Below are positions 23,273 through 31,608 of a DNA stretch of 64,000 nucleotides, piece by piece. Numbering within the stretch: the stretch's first letter is position 1; each line of letters begins with the position of its first letter. The notes beneath the pieces were generated by a model. That model was not told the origin of the DNA. It saw only the letters and a program-made list of their open reading frames with translations, and searched no databases. The position numbers were made by a program, and so were the translations under genes. The DNA comes from Marinilabiliales bacterium (GTDB taxonomy: Bacteria; Bacteroidota; Bacteroidia; Bacteroidales; ML635J-15): positions 1 to 64,000 of the forward strand of contig PKTB01000006.1 of the NCBI GenBank assembly GCA_002869385.1, given 5' to 3'.

Positions 23273-26167
23273 ATGTTCAGTAAATATTCGATTTTAGTTT
23301 TTGTGATTCTGTTATTGTCATCAAGTATGATTTTGGCTCAGAATGGTATCGTGAGAGGAACAATAACAGATGGTTCATCAGGTGAGACAATGCCTGGTGT
23401 TGCGATTGTGGTGAAAGGAACAACTAAAGGTACAACCACCGATTTGGATGGTAAATTTTCATTAGAACTTGCACCTGGCAATTATAGTTTTGAAATATCA
23501 TTTATTTCATACCAGACTTTAGAAATGACAGATATAGTTCTTGCTGCAGATGAAGTTAAAGTATTTGATAATATACAAATACAAGAAGAAGGTTTTATGC
23601 TTACTGAGGTTACGGTTTCAGCAAAAGAAGTAAGAAATACCGAAAATTCATTAGTGGCAATGAAAAGAAATTCTGTTGGTATGCTTGATGGGATTTCAGG
23701 TGCAGGATTAAAGAAAATTGGCGACTCTGATGCTGCTGCATCCATGAAAAGAGTTCCGGGAGTTTCTGTAGCAGGAGGAAAATACGTATATGTAAGAGGA
23801 TTGGGAGATAGATATACCAAAACCGTACTAAACGGAATGGAAATTCCGGGTCTCGATCCAGACAGAAATACAATTCAAATGGATTTATTCCCGACAAACA
23901 TCATAAATAATATAATTGTACATAAAACATTCTCAGCAGAACTACCAGCCGATTTCACAGGTGGTGTAGTAAATATCGAAACAAAAGATTTTCCGGATAC
24001 AGAACAAGGAAATATTTCAGTAAGTGCAGGTTACAATCCTCAATCTCACTTTAATTCCAGCTTTTTAACTTATGATGGTGGTAAATTAGACTTCCTTGCA
24101 ATTGATGATGGTACAAGGGCTATTCCTGCCACTGAAGATATTCCGTTTTTCGCAATGGTAGTTGGTGATCCTGATGGTGAGACTGCTCAAAGATATAAAG
24201 ACATTTTAACAAGTTTTAACCCAAACCTGGCTGCATACAAACAAAGTAACTTAATGGATTATTCATTTAGTGCAAACTACGGAAACCAAATTGCTTCAAA
24301 TAATGATAAAACCATAGGGTATAATTTTGCACTTAGCTACAAATATTCTACAGATTTTTATGATTTAGCTGAGTTTGGTAAATATGGTTTAAGTAGTAAT
24401 CCTGACGAATTCGAAATGGAAAGACGCGAATACCAAGTTGGTAGCTATGGAAAAGAAGATGTATTTATTAATGGAATGGCAGGTTTTGCAATTAAGACAA
24501 AAGATGCAAAGTATCGTTTTAACATAATGCATTTAAGAAACGGTGAATCGAAAGCCGGAATCTTTGATTTCTATAATAATGACCAAGGCGCCGCTTTTAA
24601 TGGTTTTAAGCATAATCTGGATTATAGCCAAAGATCTCTAACAAACATAATTATTGAAGGTACACACAACTATCAGGAAACTGGATGGAACTTAATTTGG
24701 AAAGTATCTCCTACTTTGTCAATAATAAAAGATCCAGATATAAGATTTACCAGATACGAAAATCGTGATGGTGTTTTCAGTATTAGCACTGAATCCGGTT
24801 TTCCTGAAAGAATCTGGAGAGATTTACAAGAGTACAATGTAGCCAGTTTAATAAATGCAACTAAAGAAACAAAATTATTCGAAAGAAATGCAAAAATCGG
24901 ATTTGGCGCGTCTTACACTTTTAAATTAAGAGATTTCATTATCAGAAACTTCGCCCTAAATATTCGTGGTGTTGATTTAGTTGGTGATCCTGATGAAATA
25001 TTTGCAGAAGAAAACCTATGGCCAATGTATGGAAATCCTACGTCTGGAACAACCTACGAAACACCATTTGTACCGGTTAATCCAAATCAGTTTTCATCTA
25101 ATGTAAATAATGCCGGAGTTTATGGCTCATTGGAGTTTGCACCTATAAACAGATTAAAAACAATAGTTGGTTTAAGAATTGAAAACTATATTCAGCGCTA
25201 TACAGGTCGTGATCAGGGTGGTCAAAATATTATGAAAAACGATATAGTTTTAAACGATATCGACTTTTTTCCAACAATAAACTTTATCTATCAGCTAACT
25301 GATAAACAAAACTTAAGACTGGCAGCATCAAAAACAATTGCACGTCCATCGTTTAAAGAATTATCATATGCCGAAATATATGACCCAATTACCGGCAACA
25401 CATTTATTGGTGGCTTATTTCGCGATGCCAACGATATTGCAGGTATTGAGTATTGGGATGGTAATTTAATATCTACTGATATTTACAATTTTGATATTAG
25501 ATGGGAAGTATTTCCGGCAAGTGGACAGGTCATCTCAGTTAGCGGTTTTTACAAAAGCTTTAAGAATCCAATTGAAATTGTACAATTTGCGACTCAAACA
25601 GGATCATTCCAACCTCGTAATGTTGGAGATGGTGAAGTTTTAGGAGCAGAATTTGAACTTAGACAAAAACTGGGATTTATATCAGATGCTTTAAAAAACA
25701 TTTCAATATCAGCTAACTTTACATATACACAGTCTTCTATCAAATTAAGTGAAACAGAATATCAATCAAGAGTTGATAATGCAAGAACTGGTAAAGTCGT
25801 AGACACACACAGAGATATGGCAGGACAGGCTCCTTACATTATTAACGGTGGGATATCATATAAAGGTTCGAAAGAAGGATTCTGGAATGATTTTGATGCT
25901 GGTCTCTTCTATAATGTACAAGGTCAAACTTTACAATATGTGGGAATTGTTGACAGACCAGATATTTATAGCAAACCGTTTCACTCTTTAAATTTTAATT
26001 CTAGCATGAGAGTTTCTTCAAAACTAAAAATTGGTTTTAAAGTTGATAACATTTTAGATAGTAAACAAGAGTCAGTTTTTGTATCTTTTAATGCACAAGA
26101 TCAATATTACTCAAGATTAACTCTATGCAGAACTTTCTCATTTAAGTTAACATATGATTTGTTTTAG
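23273..26167 (+). CDS. TonB-dependent outer-membrane receptor with carboxypeptidase-like N-terminal domain
   Basis: 964 residues from the ATG at 23273, which begins a proper signal peptide (MFSKYSILVFVILLLSSS, cleavage near ILAQ); an in-frame TTG at 23234 lies inside the preceding hairpin and is not used. Domains: CarboxypepD_reg-like (about 25-110, GIVRGTITDGSSGETMPGV ... TDLDGKFSLEL), plug (about 130-245, SMKRVPGVSVAGGKYVYVRGLGDRY ... GGVVNIETKDFP), then a 22-strand type barrel ending in an aromatic residue (TYDLF). Transports a TonB-dependent ligand across the outer membrane; the ligand cannot be read. The beta-helix lipoprotein upstream may be its surface partner. The frame is intact. Confidence 0.93.
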   Translation: MFSKYSILVFVILLLSSSMILAQNGIVRGTITDGSSGETMPGVAIVVKGTTKGTTTDLDGKFSLELAPGNYSFEISFISYQTLEMTDIVLAADEVKVFDNIQIQEEGFMLTEVTVSAKEVRNTENSLVAMKRNSVGMLDGISGAGLKKIGDSDAAASMKRVPGVSVAGGKYVYVRGLGDRYTKTVLNGMEIPGLDPDRNTIQMDLFPTNIINNIIVHKTFSAELPADFTGGVVNIETKDFPDTEQGNISVSAGYNPQSHFNSSFLTYDGGKLDFLAIDDGTRAIPATEDIPFFAMVVGDPDGETAQRYKDILTSFNPNLAAYKQSNLMDYSFSANYGNQIASNNDKTIGYNFALSYKYSTDFYDLAEFGKYGLSSNPDEFEMERREYQVGSYGKEDVFINGMAGFAIKTKDAKYRFNIMHLRNGESKAGIFDFYNNDQGAAFNGFKHNLDYSQRSLTNIIIEGTHNYQETGWNLIWKVSPTLSIIKDPDIRFTRYENRDGVFSISTESGFPERIWRDLQEYNVASLINATKETKLFERNAKIGFGASYTFKLRDFIIRNFALNIRGVDLVGDPDEIFAEENLWPMYGNPTSGTTYETPFVPVNPNQFSSNVNNAGVYGSLEFAPINRLKTIVGLRIENYIQRYTGRDQGGQNIMKNDIVLNDIDFFPTINFIYQLTDKQNLRLAASKTIARPSFKELSYAEIYDPITGNTFIGGLFRDANDIAGIEYWDGNLISTDIYNFDIRWEVFPASGQVISVSGFYKSFKNPIEIVQFATQTGSFQPRNVGDGEVLGAEFELRQKLGFISDALKNISISANFTYTQSSIKLSETEYQSRVDNARTGKVVDTHRDMAGQAPYIINGGISYKGSKEGFWNDFDAGLFYNVQGQTLQYVGIVDRPDIYSKPFHSLNFNSSMRVSSKLKIGFKVDNILDSKQESVFVSFNAQDQYYSRLTLCRTFSFKLTYDLF

Positions 26168-26335
26168 ATGACCGGTGACGGATGACCGATGTATTGTGAG
26201 AGGTGACTGGTGATATGGAATAACATTGAACTATTAAAGCATTAAAACCCAAATACATACACAAACAAAAGTCAATATAATATACCTCCTTTGCACCCAT
26301 CACCGGTCACCGGTCATCCATCACCCCTTAACATA
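26168..26335 (+). repeat. Imperfect inverted repeat of GGTGACCGGTGA-type units
   Basis: The left arm (about 26168-26213) contains ATGACCGGTGACGGATGACC and AGGTGACTGGTGAT; the right arm (about 26296-26335) contains CACCGGTCACCGGTCATCC, its reverse complement in slightly different arrangement. About 80 bp of AT-rich DNA lies between. There is no coding potential in this 247-bp gap. It looks like a degenerate interspersed palindromic repeat. Confidence 0.6.
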
Positions 26336-26386
26336 AACTTAACACAGATGTAATTTTATCTTAACCTTTTTAATCAAAATAGAGCT

Positions 26387-26394
26387 TACTTTTG
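26387..26394 (+). promoter_or_regulatory. -7 element for the small carboxypeptidase-like-domain protein
   Basis: TACTTTTG fits TAnnTTTG exactly and lies 20 bp before the ATG at 26415; the -33 position (about 26365-26370) has only a T-rich stretch. Confidence 0.5.
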
Positions 26395-26414
26395 TATTAG
26401 TAATAATTTAAAAA

Positions 26415-26768
26415 ATGACAAAAATGAAAGCCTTAATTAGTTTAACATTCGCACTAACAATTCTTATCTCAAGTGCTAGCGCAATTTCAATCAGTGATAA
26501 TGATGGTATTAAAGCATCTGCTGAAACAGAAATGGTAACAGTTAAAGGTAAAATTATAGATTCTGAATCAAAAGAACCTCTTGCAGGTGTTAAGGTTTCT
26601 GTTGCTGATGATGGAACAGCAGTTTACACTGATTTCGATGGTAATTTTGAATTCAAAACATCTGTAGATAATAAAGAACTAAAAGTATCTTACATTTCTT
26701 ATGAGGAAACAGTTTTAGAACTTACACAAATTGTTGACAATACAATTGAAATCAATCAGTTATATTAG
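26415..26768 (+). CDS. Small secreted carboxypeptidase-like regulatory-domain protein
   Basis: 117 residues. A signal peptide (MKALISLTFALTILISSASA; a second Met three residues in is an alternative start) is followed by a single CarboxypepD_reg-like / CNA-B-like beta-sandwich (about 43-110: VTVKGKIIDSESKEPLAGVKV, TDFDGNFEFK, KVSYISYEE). The domain matches the N-terminal module of the TonB receptor upstream, but no barrel follows. It may be a free-standing periplasmic or envelope adaptor; function not known. It has its own promoter and a strong terminator. Confidence 0.75.
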   Translation: MTKMKALISLTFALTILISSASAISISDNDGIKASAETEMVTVKGKIIDSESKEPLAGVKVSVADDGTAVYTDFDGNFEFKTSVDNKELKVSYISYEETVLELTQIVDNTIEINQLY

Positions 26769-26790
26769 AAAATCCTATTTGTTTTATTAA

Positions 26791-26830
26791 AATAATAGTA
26801 TCATCAATTTGATGTGATACTATTATTTTT
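26791..26830 (+). terminator. Intrinsic terminator
   Basis: A 13-bp perfect stem AATAATAGTATCA / TGATACTATTATT with an 11-nt loop, followed by a run of T, just after the stop at 26768. Confidence 0.85.
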
Positions 26831-26834
26831 TTGT

Positions 26835-26842
26835 TATTTTTG
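26835..26842 (+). promoter_or_regulatory. -7 element for the MORN-like gene; transcript nearly leaderless
   Basis: TATTTTTG (TAnnTTTG) ends only 4 bp before the ATG at 26847. With the usual 5-8 nt from this box to the start site, the mRNA would begin at or next to the start codon. The nearest TTTG (26808) has a rather long spacing of 23. Confidence 0.45.
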
Positions 26843-26846
26843 AAGA

Positions 26847-27299
26847 ATGAAACTACTCTCAATAATATTATTCGTATGCATCAGCTCAGTTACTTTCGGA
26901 CAGGAAATTAAAGCTGATGGATTAGTTTATTATAAAGGTGAACTCTTTACAGGAACATTTACAGAATATTTCGAAGATGGTACAACTGTCAAATCCATTC
27001 TTGAAGTAGAAGAAGGCAAACCTCAAGGAAAATCTACAATCTTTTTCCCTAACGGCGACACCAAAGAAGTACGTTCTTATAAAGACGGGAAAAAGCATGG
27101 TAAATGGCTTAAATATAATGATACAAAAGTCTTGATCTCCTTGGCAAAATACAAGAAAGATAAGAAACATGGAGTTTGGAAAGTCTGGGATGACAACGGA
27201 CAACTACGTTACAGCCTAAAATACAAAAACGGTGCAAAATCAGGTACATGGAAGATGTATGATGAACAAGGGGAATTAACTGAAAGTAAGAAGTATTAA
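26847..27299 (+). CDS. Secreted MORN-type (YwqK-like) repeat protein
   Basis: 150 residues: signal peptide (MKLLSIILFVCISSVTFGQ), then about five MORN_2-type repeats, visible as recurring G-x-x-x-F/Y-x-x-G/N units (YYKGELFTGTFTEYFEDGT, GKPQGKSTIFFPNGD, GKKHGKWLKYND, DKKHGVWKVWDDNGQ, GAKSGTWKMYDEQGE). Such proteins are often labelled 'YwqK-family antitoxin', but a secreted copy with no partner is more likely an envelope protein of unknown role. It stands alone between two terminators. Confidence 0.8.
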   Translation: MKLLSIILFVCISSVTFGQEIKADGLVYYKGELFTGTFTEYFEDGTTVKSILEVEEGKPQGKSTIFFPNGDTKEVRSYKDGKKHGKWLKYNDTKVLISLAKYKKDKKHGVWKVWDDNGQLRYSLKYKNGAKSGTWKMYDEQGELTESKKY

Positions 27300-27319
27300 A
27301 CTATAATAAATTAAATACT

Positions 27320-27350
27320 ATCCCACAGGAATTATTCTTGTGGGATTTTT
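27320..27350. terminator. Bidirectional terminator between convergent genes
   Basis: A stem ATCCCACAGGAA / TTCTTGTGGGAT (12 bp, one G-T pair) with a 3-nt loop and a T-run on the plus strand, between the gene ending at 27299 (+) and the one ending at 27350 (-). Confidence 0.8.
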
Positions 27351-27946
27351 TATTCATTATAAATCATAATCGCATTTAATTTCAATTCTGCACTGGCAGT
27401 GCAATCAGCAATACCTTCTGATTTTAGATTAATATCAATAAAATTTCCATTTGAGGTTCTCATAAAGGTATAATTGATATTTTCCGACTCTTCGAGAAGA
27501 CTCAATGTGTCATTTGCGTATTTAAAAATCAACATCTCCCCTTCTATATTATTTATCGGTTCTATATTAAGGTAAAAATTCTTAAATGATATCTTTATTT
27601 CAGTATCATCAGAAATAATTGGCGATGAAGTGAACTCTTCAATTTCAACAATAACAGTCATATTCTCGTATTCATTAAACTCAAGAGCCGGTACAGATAA
27701 AGGAAGATTTGCATTAACTTCGGTGCAGCCGTTTGCATGTAGATATAAAACATTATTCTCTATTTCGCCCTGAGCTTGGCCCGGTTCAATTTCAGAATTA
27801 TCAATTTCTCCGGTAATTAGCCATGAACCTATTCTGTCAAAGCTCTCACCAAACAATAAGTATTTATCCGATGGGATATCATCCGCACATGAAGAAAGCA
27901 AAACTGTCAGACTAACAAAAAATATAATATAATATCTCTTTTCCAT
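27350..27946 (-). CDS. Hypothetical lipoprotein
   Basis: About 198 residues. I choose the ATG at 27946 (MEKRYYIIFFVSLTVLLSSC) because it gives a compact lipoprotein signal with lipobox LSSC; an ATG three codons earlier (27955) is also possible. The mature part has alternating hydrophobic strands (MTVIVEIEEF, IKISFKNFYLNIEP, MLIFKY), suggesting a beta-sandwich of ligand-binding or jelly-roll type. No family recognised, and no operon partner: the next gene upstream starts 500 bp away. Confidence 0.65.
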   Translation of the reverse strand: MEKRYYIIFFVSLTVLLSSCADDIPSDKYLLFGESFDRIGSWLITGEIDNSEIEPGQAQGEIENNVLYLHANGCTEVNANLPLSVPALEFNEYENMTVIVEIEEFTSSPIISDDTEIKISFKNFYLNIEPINNIEGEMLIFKYANDTLSLLEESENINYTFMRTSNGNFIDINLKSEGIADCTASAELKLNAIMIYNE

Positions 27947-28081
27947 AATTATCATGCTTAACTGATTAACAGAAGTTCCTCAAAATTAATAAAAAAATCG
28001 GACAGAGGCTGAAAAGACTATATAAAACATTACTAGATAATGTTTTAGAATATTTAAAGCTTCAATGCAGATTGTAATAAT

Positions 28082-28546
28082 TTACCTATTACCTTTCCAG
28101 TTAAGTTCCAATTTCAACTCCTCCACAACATGATATACAATAGGACATAATTCGTAATTGTTTAGTACACCTACAATCCTTTGAATAAAATTCTCTCTAT
28201 CAAGATAAGGAAAAGCACGACATTCGAAATATCTGTTAGGGTAAATAGTACAGGCATTACCATTTAGATTTTTACAAACTATACTATATGCATATCTGAG
28301 TTCTTCTAAATTTTCAGGCTTAACATATTGTAGAAGCTCTTCATCAGTAGCAACAGGTCTAATGTTATGACAACAATTTCCGCACTGAACACAGTCAACC
28401 TTAGCTGTCACCTCTCTATTTAGACGATGAACAATCTCATCAATAGGTTTAGGGTTTTGCTTTTCAAGAAAAAAACGAAACCTTTGATTCTCTTCTCTTT
28501 TAGCTTCTACAAGCTGTCTAAATTTTTCAAGATTTATTTCTATCAT
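28082..28546 (-). CDS. YkgJ-type cysteine-cluster protein (putative zinc/iron-chelating)
   Basis: 154 residues with the YkgJ pattern: C-x2-C-G-N-C-C (CVQCGNCC, about 56-63), then a spaced Cys in IVCKNLNG, a Cys in NACTIYPNRYFECRAFP, and a last Cys in YELCPIV. The family (PF03692) is annotated as a metal-binding Cys cluster of unknown cellular role. It lies 100 bp downstream of the DEAD-box helicase on the same strand and may be in its transcript. Confidence 0.85.
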   Translation of the reverse strand: MIEINLEKFRQLVEAKREENQRFRFFLEKQNPKPIDEIVHRLNREVTAKVDCVQCGNCCHNIRPVATDEELLQYVKPENLEELRYAYSIVCKNLNGNACTIYPNRYFECRAFPYLDRENFIQRIVGVLNNYELCPIVYHVVEELKLELNWKGNR

Positions 28547-28648
28547 AATAATATTCTAACTACCTATAGTATTTTTTTACCTATTCCCTTTTCTCCTATT
28601 CTTTTGCATGCCAGTCTTTTTACTACTAGCAATTTTTCTTTTATTCCT

Positions 28649-29863
28649 TTAAGCAAAGAACTCTTGTTTTCGCTTAGTTTTCTCTAGTTCAAACTCTTGC
28701 TTCTCTTTTTTAGACATTGGATTATCCGTTTGAGGATATGGATTGTCCTTGACAACTTGAATATTCTGTTTTATTAACTTTTCAATATCACGGATAAATG
28801 CATTTTCTTCCGGTTCACAAATTGAGATTGCATTCCCCTCATCCCCTGCTCTACCAGACCTTCCAATTCGGTGTACATAAGTTTCAGCAATATTTGGAAT
28901 ATCATAATTTATGACATATTTAAGCTTATCTATATCAATTCCTCTTGCTGCAATATCTGTCGCTACCAGAACCCTAATCTCACCATCTTTAAATTGTGCC
29001 AAGGCTTTTTGTCTTTGACTTTGAGATTTATTGCCATGAATTGCTGCTGTAGAGACGTTTTGTTTTTTTAGGTTTCGTACAATTTTATCTGATCCGTGTT
29101 TTGTTCTGGCAAATAGTAGTACCTGTTTAATTTTTTGATCTTTAAGAATATGCAAAAGCAAATCGTTCTTACTTGATTTATTAGTATAGTACAAATATTG
29201 ATTTATTGTTTCAGCAGTTGATGAAACGGGGCTAACCTCAACCTTTTGTGGATTATTAAAAATTTTTCGAGATAGTTGGACAATATTATTTGGCATTGTA
29301 GCAGAAAAAAACAAAGACTGTCGTTTTCGTGGTAATTTCTCAATTATTTTTCTGATATCGTGGATAAATCCCATATCCAGCATTCTATCAGCCTCATCAA
29401 GAACAAAGTACTCAATATCTTTTAAATTAATAAAGCCTTGATCTATCAAGTCAAGAAGTCTCCCAGGTGTAGCAACAAGAATATATATTCCACCTTTAAG
29501 GGCTCGAGTCTGTGGATTTTGATTAACACCACCAAAAATTACAGTATTTTTCAGGCCAGTATATCTTCCATATGCAGAGAAACTCTCTTCAATTTGAATT
29601 GCTAATTCACGTGTTGGTGTAATAATAAGTGCTCTTATTTTTTTTGGAATATTTCTTTGTTGTCTATCAAGATATAAGTGCTGCAAAATAGGTATAGCAA
29701 AGGCAGCTGTTTTTCCTGTTCCTGTCTGAGCACTCCCAAGCACATCATCCCTATCTAAGATTAGTGGTATTGCTTTCTCTTGTATAGAAGTTGGTACTGT
29801 ATATTCTTCGTCTTTAAGAGCCCTTAAAATAGGCTCAATTATTCCTAATTCTTTAAATTGCAT
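28649..29863 (-). CDS. DEAD-box RNA helicase (RhlE-like)
   Basis: 404 residues with all core motifs in order: the N-terminal Q-motif region (MQFKELGIIEPILRAL ... TSIQEKAIP), motif I AQTGTGKT, Ia TPTRELA, II DEAD, III SAT, IV LLFARTK, V ATDIAARGID, VI HRIGRSGRAG. A short Lys/Glu-rich tail (about 375-404) is typical of RhlE-type helicases, which help rRNA maturation and cold-stress RNA remodelling. The frame is complete; the start at 29863 gives the canonical first residues. Confidence 0.93.
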   Translation of the reverse strand: MQFKELGIIEPILRALKDEEYTVPTSIQEKAIPLILDRDDVLGSAQTGTGKTAAFAIPILQHLYLDRQQRNIPKKIRALIITPTRELAIQIEESFSAYGRYTGLKNTVIFGGVNQNPQTRALKGGIYILVATPGRLLDLIDQGFINLKDIEYFVLDEADRMLDMGFIHDIRKIIEKLPRKRQSLFFSATMPNNIVQLSRKIFNNPQKVEVSPVSSTAETINQYLYYTNKSSKNDLLLHILKDQKIKQVLLFARTKHGSDKIVRNLKKQNVSTAAIHGNKSQSQRQKALAQFKDGEIRVLVATDIAARGIDIDKLKYVINYDIPNIAETYVHRIGRSGRAGDEGNAISICEPEENAFIRDIEKLIKQNIQVVKDNPYPQTDNPMSKKEKQEFELEKTKRKQEFFA

Positions 29864-29959
29864 TATTTGTTAAATTGTTTTAGTCTAACTAAATGTTAAA
29901 CCTATTAATGATAAAGCTAAATAGAGTCTCACTAAAAAATCAAATGCTCATTCACAAGA

Positions 29960-30424
29960 TTAACTAACTCCTTTATGCTTCTTCTGAAGTCCAATCAAAA
30001 AATATCGCAGAATCTGATCTTTACACTCTCGATATTTCGAACTATCAGGTTTACGAAAGAATGCACTAAGCTCATGTTTGCTTATTGGATATTCTGCAGA
30101 TTCTAACAATTGAAGAATATCCTCATCACGTAAATTTAGAGCAATATTAAGCTTCCTGAATATTATATTATTGTTTAAGACCTTTTCAGCAACCGGCTCC
30201 TTGCCTTCTTGCTTTCCACGATGTAAAATGATAAAGCCATTCAGGAATTTAGCAAAATCATAGTCTGATAATATTATATAGCCATCAGCTTCCTCCTTTT
30301 TTAAGTTAGCAGAAACAGTTGCTCTATTAGTCTTACAACTACCTAAAGCAAAAATCTCTATCATTTTAGTGTCACTAAAATCAAAACTAAATCTTAAACG
30401 TCGGAGAATATCGTTGTTGGTCAT
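29960..30424 (-). CDS. DUF1456 (YehS-like) protein
   Basis: 154 residues matching the two-repeat DUF1456 architecture: MTNNDILRRLRFSFDFSD ... FLNGFIILHRGKQEG, then NNIIFRKLNIALNLRDEDILQLL ... LSAFFRKPDS ... RYFLIGLQKK. The family is cytosolic, of unknown function, in E. coli known as YehS. No operon partner is obvious: about 100 bp separate it from the helicase on one side and the TerB-like gene on the other. Confidence 0.9.
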   Translation of the reverse strand: MTNNDILRRLRFSFDFSDTKMIEIFALGSCKTNRATVSANLKKEEADGYIILSDYDFAKFLNGFIILHRGKQEGKEPVAEKVLNNNIIFRKLNIALNLRDEDILQLLESAEYPISKHELSAFFRKPDSSKYRECKDQILRYFLIGLQKKHKGVS

Positions 30425-30501
30425 TTATATTTTTTTTGCAAAGATAACATTAATATATAATGACAACTTTTTTATATCGCTAGAAACCAAAGAATGATAA
30501 A

Positions 30502-30918
30502 TTAGAATTCCTCACCATTAGATTCTAAAAGTTTATCTGCATCGCGCTGAAATCTTTCTAGTAGGTCTGCAGAGAAAGAATTTATAAACTTCGATTCTCG
30601 TTCATTTATGCCATCTGCAGCTTCTGCTATTACTTTCATTGCATCAATAAACTCGACATATACCGGATAAGGCCCATAAGTATGGCAAAAGTCTATAACT
30701 TTTTCATAAATTTCCTCAATATTTGATTTATGAGATTCTTCATATTCAAAAGACCAAACCACGTCCTCACCCTGCGCATGATTTCCAAAAAACTTCTCTA
30801 AAGCATCTTTCTCTTCCTTCTGAATAACACCATCTGCCATTGCAACAACATAAAGCATCTCTCCTAAAACATCGTATATTTTTTCTTCTTTTCTCATATC
30901 TTGTAGATTAGACTCCAA
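30502..30918 (-). CDS. TerB-like (tellurite-resistance-type) cytosolic protein
   Basis: 138 residues of helical, acidic sequence with the TerB-like signature of paired acidic residues: VVAMADGVIQKEEKDALEKF near the start and AEAADGINERESKFI near the end, the two symmetric halves of the fold that bind a divalent metal. An alternative start is the second Met at 30897 (MRKEEKIYDV). The cellular role of stand-alone TerB proteins is not established. It is 380 bp from the LPP20 gene, with the repeat-flanked GxxExxY gene on the opposite strand between them. Confidence 0.75.
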   Translation of the reverse strand: MESNLQDMRKEEKIYDVLGEMLYVVAMADGVIQKEEKDALEKFFGNHAQGEDVVWSFEYEESHKSNIEEIYEKVIDFCHTYGPYPVYVEFIDAMKVIAEAADGINERESKFINSFSADLLERFQRDADKLLESNGEEF

Positions 30919-30970
30919 ATTTAATATTTTTATTTAATAGAAAATAAGAAGATGATACATTGTTTATCTA

Positions 30971-31078
30971 TTTTCTCGCAAAGGACGGAAAGAAGACACA
31001 AAGAACACAAATACTTTCTTTTTCTCGCAAAGGGTGGAAAGGAGACGCGTAGAAAGCAGAGGTTGTTTTCTCGCAAAG
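30971..31078 (+). repeat. Left arm of TTTGCG-type repeats (three copies of TTTTCTCGCAAAG)
   Basis: TTTTCTCGCAAAG occurs at 30971-30983, 31020-31032 and 31066-31078, separated by purine-rich text (GGACGGAAAGAAGACAC, GGTGGAAAGGAGACGC). In reverse complement it reads CTTTGCGAG and so is inverted relative to the copies at 31522-31598. The GxxExxY gene sits between the arms. Confidence 0.75.
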
Positions 31079-31137
31079 AATGAAAATAGTTTTGATATCA
31101 ATTAGAAAAATTGGTAGATTTACTATACCATAAAACG

Positions 31138-31521
31138 ATGAATATGAATGAGAACGACATATCCTATAAAATAATTGGTTGTGCCTTAGATATCCACAAG
31201 GCATTAGGACCAGGTTTATTAGAATCTGTTTATGAAGCAGCATTAAAATATGAATTGGAACAATTAGGACTCAATGTCAAAAGTCAGGTCGGTATGCCAT
31301 TTATTTACAAAAATGTTAAACAAGATGTTGGATACAGATTGGATTTACTAGTTGAAGATAAGTTAATAATCGAAATAAAATCTGTTGAGACCCTTGCACA
31401 TGTTCATTATTCACAGACATTAACATTCCTGAAATTATCAAAACTCAAACTAGCTCTTTTGATTAACTTCAACACATGTGTTTTAAAAGATGGAATCCAC
31501 AGATTAGTTAATAATTTATGA
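31138..31521 (+). CDS. GxxExxY protein (PD-(D/E)XK-like)
   Basis: 127 residues from the ATG at 31138 (an upstream TTG at 31111 would add a poor N-terminus). The signature GLLESVY (G-x2-E-x2-Y) stands at about 27-33 after ALDIHKALGPG. A nuclease-like core follows with RLDLLVEDKLIIEIKSVE, that is D-x(n)-E-x-K, matching the PDDEXK_3 fold (PF13366). Function unproven; the family is repeatedly found between short repeats. Here repeats in opposite orientation lie directly on each side and the gene runs opposite to its neighbours, so it looks like an inserted unit. Confidence 0.9.
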   Translation: MNMNENDISYKIIGCALDIHKALGPGLLESVYEAALKYELEQLGLNVKSQVGMPFIYKNVKQDVGYRLDLLVEDKLIIEIKSVETLAHVHYSQTLTFLKLSKLKLALLINFNTCVLKDGIHRLVNNL

Positions 31522-31598
31522 CTTTGCGACCTCTGCGCATTCTCTGCGACCTTTGCGCGAACCAACTAAACCAAATACAAACTTTGCGTATCCTTTGC
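31522..31598 (+). repeat. Right arm of TTTGCG-type repeats
   Basis: Starting right at the stop codon of the GxxExxY gene: CTTTGCG, CTCTGCG, CTCTGCG, CTTTGCG in about 36 bp, then two further CTTTGCG copies (31582 and 31592). They run in the opposite sense to the CGCAAAG copies of the left arm. The right arm ends about 10 bp before the likely true end of the LPP20 gene at 31609. Confidence 0.75.
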
Positions 31599-31608
31599 GT
31601 GAACCTAA

